From the NCBI GenBank assembly GCA_024644775.1, contig JAHEHB010000037.1:1-20947 (forward strand): a stretch of DNA of 20,947 bases. The letters run 5' to 3'. The notes below the pieces were generated by a model. That model ran no database searches. It was given only the letters and a program-made list of their open reading frames with translations, and was not told where the DNA came from. This DNA is from Deltaproteobacteria bacterium (GTDB lineage: Bacteria > Desulfobacterota > Desulfobacteria > Desulfobacterales > SURF-15). Within the stretch, counting starts at the first letter, position 1; each line of letters begins with the position of its first letter. A program made the position numbers and the translations under genes. Shown here piece after piece: positions 5,385-13,912 of the stretch.

Positions 5385-5805
5385 TCTTACAGTAAATGTA
5401 AACAAAACAATCCATGCACCCATCGAAAAAGTATTTGATGCGTGGTTAAACCCGAAGATGTTGTCAATATTTATGATGCCTATGCCGGGCATGCCTGAGT
5501 CTGATGTAGAAAACGATGCTCGCGAAGGAGGTAAATTCACAATTATTATGCACGCTGGTGACGAGAAACTACCGCACACAGGTGAGTATTTAGAAATTAA
5601 TCGCCCTGACAAGCTGGTTTTTACCTGGGTGTCTCATCACAGCTCAGTTGATAATAGTACGGTTACTTTAAATTTCACAAAGATAGATGATAATAATACA
5701 AATATTTCGCTATCTCATGTTAAGTTTATCGATGAAAAAACACGCTCTGACCATGAAGGTGGCTGGGGTAATATTTTAAATAAACTGAATGACGTCATGA
5801 GTTAA
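5377..5805 (+). CDS. SRPBCC (AHSA1-like) domain protein
   Basis: This gene encodes 142 aa, starting at ATG 5377 with GGAGG 8 nt upstream and overlapping the ArsR gene by 8 nt. The AHSA1/START-like pattern is clear: TVNVNKTIHAPIEKVFDAWLNP, EGGKFTIIM, HTGEYLEINRPDKLVFTWVS, TVTLNFTKI, and a C-terminal HEGGWGNILNKL helix. SRPBCC proteins form a deep hydrophobic pocket for a small ligand. The pairing of ArsR and AHSA1-like genes is very common, and the second protein is thought to bind, hide or process the inducer. The ligand cannot be told from sequence. A weak hairpin with a T-run follows at 5842-5863. Confidence 0.9.
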   Translation: MADLTVNVNKTIHAPIEKVFDAWLNPKMLSIFMMPMPGMPESDVENDAREGGKFTIIMHAGDEKLPHTGEYLEINRPDKLVFTWVSHHSSVDNSTVTLNFTKIDDNNTNISLSHVKFIDEKTRSDHEGGWGNILNKLNDVMS

Positions 5806-5841
5806 CGTGTAACAACTATTTGACCTTTTCTACGGTACAAG

Positions 5842-5863
5842 AAAGTACAGCATTGTGCTTTTT
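5842..5863 (+). terminator. candidate terminator of the ArsR-SRPBCC operon
   Basis: AAAGTACA (5842-5849) pairs with TGTGCTTT (5854-5861), 8 bp including one G-U, with a GCAT loop and a short T-run. It lies 37 nt after the SRPBCC stop. Confidence 0.45.
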
Positions 5864-6234
5864 CCTCATCTTCCGACTCTATGGCCCTGACTCGCCGCTC
5901 TTTGAAAAGACCTGGAAGCTCGGCGACGTCGAAAAATTATAGGGTGAGTTATGCAGATGACCATATCAACAAAACCCAACTGGTCTCAGGTCCTGCATAC
6001 CTCCAAAAACCAGAGATATCGATTGGAAACATCCGACTTTTAAAACTGAAAAATTACACCTGATCCGTAGCCAAAACCACGTGAAAGATTTTACACTGAT
6101 TTGAAACTCTGATATTAAAAAATATGAAATCTATCAATATGTTCTGAAAAGGACGATAGAATGGCTGGAATCTTGAAAAAATCTAATTACAGGCACTGTC
6201 CGAAATCCATCGTGCAATATTCTCCATTTTTCAT
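5864..6234. other. stretch with no recognisable gene
   Basis: Short frames occur here, including 60 aa at 5881-6063 and a fragment reading RLYGPDSPLFEKTWKLGDV that ends near 5940. None shows a known domain, start context or ribosome binding site. The stretch is A+T-rich and may be decayed coding sequence. No strong promoter or repeat was seen. Confidence 0.5.
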
Positions 6235-8724
6235 ATGCAGACTCTGACAGCCAAACAGCCCGGAATAATAACTGAATCCATTCGAGGAATTGTGGATCGC
6301 GTCACCTATCATAATCCGGACAACGGCTGGTCAGTGCTTCGTGTCCTGCCATTTAATAATCCCCATCAGCAGGAGACGGTTATTGTCCATCAGACAAAAG
6401 TGTTTGCCGGGGCAACCATGGAGTTTCACGGCGCCTGGACGGTTCATCCAAAATTCGGTCGACAATTCAGAGCCACGGATGCATTCGAGAGAAAGCCTGC
6501 AACAACCGCTGCGCTGGAAAAATATTTGGGATCCGGCCTTATTAAAGGTGTTGGCCCTAAAACCGCAAAAAAGATCGTCAACCACTTCGCCGATAAAACC
6601 CTTGAAATATTTGAAGGAGAAATCGAAAGGCTTACCGAGGTCCCAGGTATCGCTCAAAAGAAACTGGAAATGATCCGCTATGCCTGGGCGGAACACCGGG
6701 CGATCCGCGAAGTGATGATGTTTCTTCAATCCCACGGAATCAGTACCCTTTTTGCAGTACGAATTTACAAGGAATACGGGGATAGTTCCATCCAATATGT
6801 AACCGATGACCCTTACCGGCTGGCCAATGATTTTTACGGCATCGGGTTTTTTTCCGCAGACAAGGTTGCATTAAGTATTGGCCTTGACACGGATAGTCCT
6901 CAAAGGATCATGGCCGGCATTAGACACGTTCTTGCTGCAAGCAGAGAGTTTGGTCACTGTTACCTGACCGAATCGCAAATAGAATCACAAGTCAAAGAAT
7001 TACTGGGATTGGACCTTGGTGATCGATTGCCAAATATCCTCAAACAGATGGAGCAGGACGGGCTTTTGATGGTTCGGACGCTTGTCACCCAGGAGGGATC
7101 GGGCGAACCATGCTATTATTCCAAATCCCTTTATTTTGATGAGCTGTATGTTGCCAACAAGATTTCCCGCATGAGCAGCACCGTCCCAGTTGATGAAGAA
7201 CGGGTTGAGCGCTGGATTGACCGTTACTGTCGGTCCAGGAAAATTGCTTTGAGCGAGGAGCAAGCTGCTGCGGTTAAAGGCATTGTAAGTGAAAGATTTT
7301 CTGTTCTGACCGGCGGGCCTGGCTGCGGTAAAACAACAACCACCCGTGTGCTTGTCAAATTGCTTGAAGCGAGGAGATTGGAAGTGTTGCTGGCAGCTCC
7401 CACCGGAAGAGCTGCCCAACGCATGATCGATGTTGTTGGCAAAGAATCCAAAACAATTCACCGCCTTCTGGAATGGCAGATTGGAAAATTTAACAGGAAC
7501 GAGGAAAGACCCCTTGATGTTGATTTTCTAGTTGTTGATGAATGTTCCATGCTGGATATCAATCTGACCGCGTCCTTGTTAAAAGCGGTTCCAGACCACA
7601 GCCAGGTTCTATTTATCGGCGATGCGGATCAGCTGCCGTCAGTAGGTGCAGGGAACGTGCTAAGGGATATCATCGCCTCGGGCAAAGCGTCTGTCTTCAG
7701 CTTAACCAAAATATTCCGGCAGGCGCAAGAATCCCTCATCGTCAGATACGCGCACCAAATCAACAATGGAGATTTACCCTATATTGATTCGCCGTTTAAA
7801 AAGCCTGAAATATGGCAACAGGATGTTGACTGTCTGTTTTTCGATTCAGACGAAGCGACGAAAGAGCAGCTCAGTTTCATTTCAAGGGTCAAGAGATTCC
7901 ATGAACTCAAAACCTCTGAGCCTGACAATAGAACAGATTCAAATTTAAACCTCTACGAATTCCGTATCAATGAGCCTTTAATCCCTTATGAAACAGAGTT
8001 GAATATTCCTAAGAAATTTCAACATGTTAATCTCGAACAAGTTTGGAAGGCAGAATCCAAAGTCGATGAATTATTGTCGGTTTTAAAAAAGGTTCATCCA
8101 TGGTCTTCGCTGCATTATGGTATTTCAGCGTCTGAGGTGGTCCGACAATTGTACGTGGAATGGATACCGAAATATTTTGGCAACGAAAAGGAGATCCAGA
8201 TTATTTCCCCCATGACAAGGGGAAGTTTGGGCACGATCAGCTTAAATGGGATGATTCAGGAAGCTGTCAATCCTCCAGAGAAAGGAAAACACCAATTAAA
8301 AGTAGGTGAAAAGATCTTTAGAGAAAGCGACCGGGTTATTCATCGAAGAAATAACTATGAACTCGGGGTATTCAACGGAGATATCGGTGTCATTCGTGAA
8401 ATAGACAATGAGGAACTGACATGTGAGGTTTCATTTTATCCGGATGGCCGGTTAATTCATTATAAACGAGATGATATCCCCGAATTGGACCTGGCCTATG
8501 CCATAACGATTCATAAATCACAGGGCAGTGAGTTTGAGACAGTAATAATCCCGGTGCTTACGCAGCATTTCAAAATGCTGTTTCGCAACCTTATTTACAC
8601 AGCCCTGACAAGGGCCAAGGGCCTTGCTGTCTTGGTCGGAACCCGAAAGGCGCTGGCAATGGCAGTAAAAAATCAAGACACCAGTCAACGACAAACGTTT
8701 TTAAAGGAGCTTCTTCAATCCTAA
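6235..8724 (+). CDS. recD2: RecD2-type ATP-dependent DNA helicase (SF1B)
   Basis: This gene encodes 829 aa. RecD2 is a 5'-3' superfamily 1B helicase of DNA repair and fork maintenance, acting without RecB/RecC. The N-terminal OB-like domain (GIVDRVTYHNPDNGWSVLRV) is followed by helix-hairpin-helix segments (GSGLIKGVGPKTAKKIV, LTEVPGIAQKKL). The helicase core has Walker A GGPGCGKT at 360-367, Walker B VVDE at 433-436, FIGDADQLPSVGAG (motif III), and TIHKSQGSEFETVIIP from residue 758 with YTALTRAK (motifs V-VI). The family usually has about 720-750 aa. The excess lies at about residues 545-630, between the motif IV region and the IQIISPM strand, as a charged, non-catalytic insertion. The start ATG 6235 has no clear ribosome binding site. 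Confidence 0.93.
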   Translation: MQTLTAKQPGIITESIRGIVDRVTYHNPDNGWSVLRVLPFNNPHQQETVIVHQTKVFAGATMEFHGAWTVHPKFGRQFRATDAFERKPATTAALEKYLGSGLIKGVGPKTAKKIVNHFADKTLEIFEGEIERLTEVPGIAQKKLEMIRYAWAEHRAIREVMMFLQSHGISTLFAVRIYKEYGDSSIQYVTDDPYRLANDFYGIGFFSADKVALSIGLDTDSPQRIMAGIRHVLAASREFGHCYLTESQIESQVKELLGLDLGDRLPNILKQMEQDGLLMVRTLVTQEGSGEPCYYSKSLYFDELYVANKISRMSSTVPVDEERVERWIDRYCRSRKIALSEEQAAAVKGIVSERFSVLTGGPGCGKTTTTRVLVKLLEARRLEVLLAAPTGRAAQRMIDVVGKESKTIHRLLEWQIGKFNRNEERPLDVDFLVVDECSMLDINLTASLLKAVPDHSQVLFIGDADQLPSVGAGNVLRDIIASGKASVFSLTKIFRQAQESLIVRYAHQINNGDLPYIDSPFKKPEIWQQDVDCLFFDSDEATKEQLSFISRVKRFHELKTSEPDNRTDSNLNLYEFRINEPLIPYETELNIPKKFQHVNLEQVWKAESKVDELLSVLKKVHPWSSLHYGISASEVVRQLYVEWIPKYFGNEKEIQIISPMTRGSLGTISLNGMIQEAVNPPEKGKHQLKVGEKIFRESDRVIHRRNNYELGVFNGDIGVIREIDNEELTCEVSFYPDGRLIHYKRDDIPELDLAYAITIHKSQGSEFETVIIPVLTQHFKMLFRNLIYTALTRAKGLAVLVGTRKALAMAVKNQDTSQRQTFLKELLQS

Positions 8725-8797
8725 TCGTTAGCCACCTTCAGCAGAGCATGCATTATTGATAACACGGCTTCAAACCACAAAAAGAGGTTCACCTGAA

Positions 8798-9892
8798 ATG
8801 GAACTGTTAATCTTATTCTTTCTCTTATCGATCGTTTTTTCGTTTATGTGTTCGATCTGGGAGGCGGTCCTGCTGAGCATCCCGCCCTCGTATGTCGCCG
8901 CGCGTGAAAAGGAAGGCAAGACCGTCGGTCGGCTGCTGACACAGTTCAAGTCGAACATCGATCGACCGCTGGCGGCCATTCTCACCTTGAACACCATCGC
9001 ACACACCGTGGGAGCCATCGGCGTCGGTGCCCAGGCCTCCCGCATCTGGAGCAACGCGTATTGGATGGGCGTCAATGTGGCCGCGGTGCTGGTGCCAACG
9101 GCCATGACCTTAGCTATACTGATTCTATCAGAGATCATTCCCAAGACGCTCGGAGCCAATTACTGGCGGAATCTTTCCGGATTCACGGTTTCCGCTCTCA
9201 ATCTGGTAATTTACGCTCTATATCCTCTGGTCTGGTTAAGTCAGTTGATTACCAACATGCTAAAGCGGGACAAACAGAAAAGCGTTCTCAGTCGGGCCGA
9301 ATTTGCCGCCATGGCCGATATCGTCGCCAAGGAAGGCGTCATTCCGAAACACGAACATCGAATTATCCAAAACCTTCTGCGATTTCACAGCATCTGCGCC
9401 GAGGATGTCATGACACCTCGTACGGTGGTTTTGGCTGCCGACCAGAGCCAGACCGTTGGGGAATTCTACGCACAAAACAAAGCGCTGCGCTTCAGTCGGG
9501 TCCCCATTTTTGAAGGCAGCATGGACCGCGTAACCGGATTCGTCATCCGAGACGATATCCTATCGCAACTCGTCAGTGGCCGGCCGGATATGCGCTTAAA
9601 GGAAATCGTGCGAGAGATCCTGGTCATCGCCGCAGATATGCCGTTGCCATCCGTTTTCAGCGAGTTGATGGAAAAACGACAGCACATCGCACTCGTGGTT
9701 GGTCAGTACGGAGGCATGTCCGGCATCCTCACCATGGAAGATGTTTTGGAGACTCTTTTAGGCTTGGAAATCGTGGACGAAACCGACCGAACGGAAGACA
9801 TGCAGAAACTGGCCCGTCGACTCTGGGATAATCGCGCCAAAAAACTCGGACTCATCAAGGATGAAATCGGCGATAAATCCGGCAAGGAATAG
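8798..9892 (+). CDS. CNNM (DUF21) and CBS-domain membrane protein
   Basis: This gene encodes 364 aa from ATG 8798; the in-frame ATG at 8756 would add 14 uncharacteristic residues. Membrane segments lie at about residues 2-22, 58-80, 88-112 and 122-155. They form a DUF21/CNNM domain with small-residue helices (LAAILTLNTIAHTVGAIGVG) and the SEIIPKTLGANYW signature. Two CBS motifs follow at about 200-325 (EDVMTPRTVVLAA, ALVVGQYGGMSGILTMEDVLETLLG). CNNM/CorB-type proteins bind nucleotide-Mg2+ through the CBS pair and have been linked to Mg2+ or Co2+ transport. The C-terminal CorC/HlyC domain of many homologues is missing, which is common in short members. Annotations as haemolysin are historical. 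The gene seems more G+C-rich than the stretch before it. Confidence 0.88.
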   Translation: MELLILFFLLSIVFSFMCSIWEAVLLSIPPSYVAAREKEGKTVGRLLTQFKSNIDRPLAAILTLNTIAHTVGAIGVGAQASRIWSNAYWMGVNVAAVLVPTAMTLAILILSEIIPKTLGANYWRNLSGFTVSALNLVIYALYPLVWLSQLITNMLKRDKQKSVLSRAEFAAMADIVAKEGVIPKHEHRIIQNLLRFHSICAEDVMTPRTVVLAADQSQTVGEFYAQNKALRFSRVPIFEGSMDRVTGFVIRDDILSQLVSGRPDMRLKEIVREILVIAADMPLPSVFSELMEKRQHIALVVGQYGGMSGILTMEDVLETLLGLEIVDETDRTEDMQKLARRLWDNRAKKLGLIKDEIGDKSGKE

Positions 9893-9999
9893 AAAATTGA
9901 TAAAATCCACGCCCGAGAAGATATTTTTACACCTCACTTAACTCGGACAAGCCGGAGCCCTAAAGTTAAAAAGTCGAATTATCAGGCATTTATCGCCGG

Positions 10000-10028
10000 T
10001 TGACAACCGAAGTCGGTTGCTATATAGG
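10000..10028 (+). promoter_or_regulatory. candidate promoter with internal palindrome upstream of the sulfatase
   Basis: TTGACA (10000-10005) is followed after 17 nt by TATAGG (10023-10028), with TATATA overlapping at 15-nt spacing. A perfect inverted repeat, CAACCGA-AG-TCGGTTG (10004-10019), fills the spacer, as an operator would. It lies about 120 nt upstream of the sulfatase start. Confidence 0.45.
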
Positions 10029-10147
10029 GATAATGTTCTTAAAAAAGCGTGGCCGAATTCTAAACACTGAAGAACGATTCATAACATCGTCCAGTCCGGA
10101 TTTACTGGTATAATTGCTTACAAAAACCGAATTTGGATTAACAAGGC

Positions 10148-11587
10148 ATGACTGACACTCGGCCGAACATAATCCTTATCATTACGGATCAGCAGCGTTA
10201 CGATACGATCGGGTCCCTGGGCTTTCCCTACATGGAAACACCGACTTTGGACCGAATCGCGAAGGAAGGCACGATATTCACTCAGTGCCACGTGGCAGGG
10301 GCATCCTGCGTGCCTTCACGAGCATCACTGTTTACCGGCTATTACCCTCACACAACCGGAATCACCCGAAATGGAGATCTCTGGCGTCGTACTTGGGTTG
10401 AACATTTTTCCCAAGCCGGATACCACTGCGTGAACATCGGTAAAATGCACACCGAACCGATGGACACACCGGCAGGTTTCCATGAGAGATACAACGTTGA
10501 GAACAAACAACGGTATCTGCCTTTACCAGGCATAAATCGAGACTACTACGACGAGTGGGACCGTGCCCTTGCTGCTCACGGTCTGGTGAAACCTACCCGG
10601 GATGACTATTCGAAACTACCCGACTACAAAAAACGCCTGGGTGCTTACGAATGGGCGCTACCGGAGCATCTACATCCAGACGTGTTTTTAGGTAATATGG
10701 CACAGTGGTGGATCCATCGGTATCCGAAGACGGAGCCGCTGTTTCTGCAGATCGGTTTTCCGGGACCGCACCCGCCGTATGATCCCCTCGCGGAGGATGC
10801 GAGAAGGTATTTGGATAAAGAGCTGCCCATCGCTCAAGTATCCCAGATGGATCTCGACGGACAACCCCCACCGTTCCAGGCGCTTCGTAACTATCACATC
10901 GATCGTCATCCTGATTCCGTACCTCACCTGATGGATCCCCAGCCGGAATGGCGCCGGCGTCAGCGCGCTCATTACCTTGCCAATGTGACGATGATCGATC
11001 GAAAAATCGGGGAAATTTTGGCAGCTCTTAAGGAAAAAGGCTACCTGGATAATGCCGTGGTGATGTTCACCTCCGACCACGGGGATTGCATGGGCGACCA
11101 CGGACAAAGCCAAAAGTGGACCTGCTACGAGCAGATCACTCACGTGCCGCTGGTGCTTTGGGGACCGGGACGTGTTCCCGCCGGGCGAACAGTGAAGGCA
11201 CTAGTGCAGCAAATGGACATAATCCCCTGGCTCTTCGCGTCAGCAAATATTCCAATGCCGCATACGTTTGAGACACAATCTCTAACACAAGCATTCATCG
11301 ATGATGCCTTTACGAGTCGGGAGGCGGTATATTGCGAACAGGGCACCGATCTACTTTTGCCCGTAAAGTTTATGAGCATGGTGCGCACAGCCGATTGGAA
11401 GTTGGTGCACTTTTTGGATGAAGACTTTGGCCAGCTTTTTGATCTGCGAAACGATCCCATGGAAGAAATAAACCGGTGGAGTGATCCCACCATGGGCGCT
11501 GTCAAACGAGAGATGCTGGATCGGCTGTATGTTTGGCGTTTGCAAAGTCAGCTCCATACCGCTGATTGGGCCCGTGAGGCTCGCTGA
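10148..11587 (+). CDS. formylglycine-dependent sulfatase family hydrolase
   Basis: This gene encodes 479 aa of the alkaline-phosphatase superfamily. Metal-binding D14 (IITDQQRYD) opens the protein. The activation motif CVPSRASLFTG has C54, the residue converted to formylglycine, with R58 following. GKMHTEP supplies the conserved Lys and His, and FTSDHGD supplies D310-H311. The stretch around DTPAGFHERYNVENK resembles arylsulfatase/phosphonate-monoester hydrolase-like members, but the substrate (sulfate ester or phosphonate) cannot be fixed. No signal peptide is visible, so it should be cytoplasmic. Activation needs a maturase (FGE or an anaerobic radical-SAM enzyme), which is not in the window. 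ATG 10148 has AAGG almost abutting it. The gene stands alone behind its own candidate promoter. Confidence 0.9.
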   Translation: MTDTRPNIILIITDQQRYDTIGSLGFPYMETPTLDRIAKEGTIFTQCHVAGASCVPSRASLFTGYYPHTTGITRNGDLWRRTWVEHFSQAGYHCVNIGKMHTEPMDTPAGFHERYNVENKQRYLPLPGINRDYYDEWDRALAAHGLVKPTRDDYSKLPDYKKRLGAYEWALPEHLHPDVFLGNMAQWWIHRYPKTEPLFLQIGFPGPHPPYDPLAEDARRYLDKELPIAQVSQMDLDGQPPPFQALRNYHIDRHPDSVPHLMDPQPEWRRRQRAHYLANVTMIDRKIGEILAALKEKGYLDNAVVMFTSDHGDCMGDHGQSQKWTCYEQITHVPLVLWGPGRVPAGRTVKALVQQMDIIPWLFASANIPMPHTFETQSLTQAFIDDAFTSREAVYCEQGTDLLLPVKFMSMVRTADWKLVHFLDEDFGQLFDLRNDPMEEINRWSDPTMGAVKREMLDRLYVWRLQSQLHTADWAREAR

Positions 11588-11656
11588 TCTCCGACTGAAA
11601 TACAGATAACCTTCACTCCCATCGGCAGTTTTACCGCTCCCATCAATTAAGGGATA

Positions 11657-12298
11657 ATGAACCTATTTATACTCGGAATGCTTTGGGTCCTATGGTGTAT
11701 TATTCACAGCGCCATGATCTCTGTGAGGGTAACTGAATACCTCAAACGTCGGTTTGGAAACCATTTTCGTTTTTATCGTTTGATTTTTAATCTTGCAGCT
11801 TTAGCAACGGTAATACCCATCATTCTGCTGGAGCATTCATTACAGGGAGCCATCCTATTTCGTTGGAAAGGATTCATGATTGTATTTCGAATACTCCTAC
11901 TGATGATTGCAGGATTGCTCTTTCTTGCCGGCGCAAGACACTATGACCTGTTTCAATTTTTAGGTATTTATCAGATACGGACGGGTTCGTCCCATAGCGT
12001 CCTGACCGAGACCGGCGATTTGAACACAAGCGGCATTCTCGATATAACCCGACATCCCTGGTATCTCGGAGCGATTTTGCTTATTTGGACCAGGGATGTA
12101 AATACATCCACGCTGGTTACGAATATTATACTCACCTTATATCTCATAGTGGGAACGGTTCTGGAGGAACGCAAGCTGCTGATCGAGTATGGTGACGACT
12201 ATCGTCGATACCAGGAGAGGGTATCGATGCTCATTCCACTCAAATGGATAGTAACAAAAATCCAGGGGATTTTTTCTCGGGCAAAAATTTTTCTTTAG
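11657..12298 (+). CDS. ICMT/NnrU-like integral membrane protein
   Basis: This gene encodes 213 aa with about five membrane segments (roughly residues 2-20, 44-62, 73-95, 135-145 and 155-170). The C-terminal part has the isoprenylcysteine-methyltransferase-like pattern: GILDITRHPWYLGAILLIW (the RHPxY box), then VGTVLEERKLLIEYGDDYRRYQERVSMLIP, where EE.KL...G..Y..Y is the cofactor-binding signature. In this superfamily the motifs bind S-adenosylmethionine for methyl transfer to small lipophilic thiols or lipids. NnrU and MddA are close relatives. Substrate is unknown. A 29-codon ORF and the 4Fe-4S gene follow on the same strand. It is located in the cytoplasmic membrane. Confidence 0.7.
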   Translation: MNLFILGMLWVLWCIIHSAMISVRVTEYLKRRFGNHFRFYRLIFNLAALATVIPIILLEHSLQGAILFRWKGFMIVFRILLLMIAGLLFLAGARHYDLFQFLGIYQIRTGSSHSVLTETGDLNTSGILDITRHPWYLGAILLIWTRDVNTSTLVTNIILTLYLIVGTVLEERKLLIEYGDDYRRYQERVSMLIPLKWIVTKIQGIFSRAKIFL

Positions 12299-12309
12299 GG
12301 ATCCCCAAT

Positions 12310-12399
12310 ATGTGGAAATCATTTGCAATATTTGATACTATCTGGGAGCTCTTATTTCTGGGTGCATATGTCGTTTTAGGAAAATATTCGAGAGACTAA
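12310..12399 (+). CDS. possible 29-aa membrane microprotein
   Basis: This ORF runs from ATG 12310 to TAA 12399, with AGGGAT about 9 nt upstream. It is largely hydrophobic (IFDTIWELLFLGAYVVLG) with charged ends (MWK, KYSRD), compatible with a single membrane helix. It sits between the ICMT-like and 4Fe-4S genes on the same strand. A short inverted repeat, CTAAT-CA-ATTAG, overlaps its stop. Without conservation data it may be chance. Confidence 0.3.
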   Translation: MWKSFAIFDTIWELLFLGAYVVLGKYSRD

Positions 12400-12447
12400 T
12401 CAATTAGAGAAAAAACGGATTTTAATTTTTCCGACGGGAGGTTGCTT

Positions 12448-13530
12448 ATGCATCAGCAGGTTTATCAAGAGTTATTATCGGTTATGCAAAGCCGAAGAGG
12501 GCCGTATGCCGGTGAGGATATACCGGAATTTTTCACCCTGGTTAAGGAGCTATTTACACCCCAGGAAGCTGAGGTGAACAATGCTTTGCCTAGAAAACCG
12601 GAAACCGCCGATCAGATTGCAAATTGTATGGGGCGTGATGAAAAAGAAATTACAGATTTGCTTGAAGCAATGGCCGACAAAGGGCTTTGTGCAACTTTTT
12701 TAATCGGCGGGGCTCGGAAGTACCAGGGCGTACCGTTTATGCCGGGTATATTTGAATATCAATTTATGCCGGGGACAACGACGGATCGTGACAAAAAAAT
12801 CGCCTATCTTGTCCATGAATATAAAAAAGCCTATGAGGCTGCCCGGGGCAAGGCGAAAATAACCTTTCCAACGACGCGGGTAATTCCCGTTGATAAGAAA
12901 ATCAACGTCAATAACAGGGTCCATACCTATGATCAGGTGGTCACCTATATCGAAAAATATGATTCCATCGGGGTCGGCACGTGTTTTTGCCGGCATTCGG
13001 CACAACTGCGAGGCGAAGATGTTCATGGGATGCCCATGGAGGTGTGCATGTGGTTTGGGAAGATCGCTGAATATGCAATTGAACGGCTCGGTGGAAGAAA
13101 CGTCACAAAGCAGGAGGCGAAAGAACTTTTGGATAGCGCAGAGGAAGCCGGTTTGGTTCACATGAGTCGAAATACCACCGAAGATATTGATTTTATATGC
13201 AATTGCGACCGATGGCATTGTGAAGTAATAACCAATGTCTTAAAACAGCCGACACCGGGTTTGATTTTTAATTCCGGCTATCAACCAACTTTCAATCAAG
13301 ATCTGTGTGTGGCCTGCGAAACATGCATCGATCGCTGCCCCTCTGAAGCGTTGCTCATGGGTGATTCAGATATACCGGTCGTAAATCTTGACAAATGCTT
13401 TGGTTGTGGGGTTTGTGCAACCGGGTGTCCTGAAGAAGCAATTGTCATGGAGTCGAAACCGAATTATCCAATGCCCCCAAAAGATGCGAAAGAGTTGGTA
13501 ACTGCCTTAAAAGCCAGCATAAAAAGCTAA
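12448..13530 (+). CDS. 4Fe-4S dicluster protein with N-terminal winged-helix-like region
   Basis: This gene encodes 360 aa from ATG 12448, 7 nt after GGGAGG; TTG 12442 would leave no room for that site. The N-terminal 85 residues look like a small winged helix (ETADQIANCMGRDEKEITDLLEAMADKGL). The middle carries a cysteine pair, GVGTCFCRH, a further cysteine in MEVCMWFG, and a CNCDRWHC cluster, possibly an additional metal site. The C-terminus is a two-cluster ferredoxin with C287, C290, C293, C297 and C317, C320, C323, C327 (CxxCxxCxxxCP twice). Such proteins are frequent in sulfate reducers and other anaerobes, with no settled role. They may be redox carriers or sensors. The next gene starts 27 nt later, so the two are probably co-transcribed. 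Confidence 0.85.
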   Translation: MHQQVYQELLSVMQSRRGPYAGEDIPEFFTLVKELFTPQEAEVNNALPRKPETADQIANCMGRDEKEITDLLEAMADKGLCATFLIGGARKYQGVPFMPGIFEYQFMPGTTTDRDKKIAYLVHEYKKAYEAARGKAKITFPTTRVIPVDKKINVNNRVHTYDQVVTYIEKYDSIGVGTCFCRHSAQLRGEDVHGMPMEVCMWFGKIAEYAIERLGGRNVTKQEAKELLDSAEEAGLVHMSRNTTEDIDFICNCDRWHCEVITNVLKQPTPGLIFNSGYQPTFNQDLCVACETCIDRCPSEALLMGDSDIPVVNLDKCFGCGVCATGCPEEAIVMESKPNYPMPPKDAKELVTALKASIKS

Positions 13531-13557
13531 CTGAAATCCGGTTTATCAGGAGGTGTC

Positions 13558-13848
13558 ATGACGTTTGACGAATATTTCAAGAGTATCGATAACAACCAGC
13601 CGTCTCCTCAGCTTTCCGAGACACTGACTTCTCTCTGGTGGGACAAGAAAGGTGATTGGGATAAAGCGCACACAATCGCCCAAGAGATTCCGACGGTACA
13701 GGGTAGCGCCGTGCACGCCTACCTTCACCGAGTGGAGGGGGTTTTATGGAACGCTGATTACTGGTACTCCCGTGCAGACAGGGAGCGGCCGAACATATCG
13801 CTCGATGAAGAGTGGAAATTCCTTGTGGAAGAGATGCTCAGCCTTTGA
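13558..13848 (+). CDS. conserved small hypothetical protein
   Basis: This gene encodes 96 aa, starting at ATG 13558 with AGGAGG 5 nt upstream, a strong ribosome binding site. It resembles a widespread bacterial family whose core reads QGSAVHAYLHRVEGVLWNADYWYSRA, followed by a SLDEEWKFLVEEML tail. I recognise the pattern from proteins annotated only as hypothetical. It is soluble and rich in Trp and Tyr, with an invariant-looking AHTIAQEI helix and conserved histidines that could bind a ligand. It is coupled to the preceding 4Fe-4S gene (27 nt gap). Function unknown. The next gene, on the other strand, converges on it. Confidence 0.8.
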   Translation: MTFDEYFKSIDNNQPSPQLSETLTSLWWDKKGDWDKAHTIAQEIPTVQGSAVHAYLHRVEGVLWNADYWYSRADRERPNISLDEEWKFLVEEMLSL

Positions 13849-13912
13849 CATTTGATCATACACTTTCCGCTATCAGAATCGCAGATCAACAACTGCCGGT
13901 TTACCGAGGATT

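Noticed and set aside
5790..5953. Second attC candidate, from GTGTAAC near 5806 to GTTATGC near 5948
   Set aside because: The right box looks good, but the left box is a poor match and the inner segments show no consistent complementarity.
5881..6063. 60-aa ORF after the SRPBCC gene
   Set aside because: No ribosome binding site, no motif, low-complexity composition.
9937..9968. TTAACT...AGTTAA imperfect stem after the CNNM gene as a terminator
   Set aside because: The arms are short, the inner pairing is poor, and no T-run follows.
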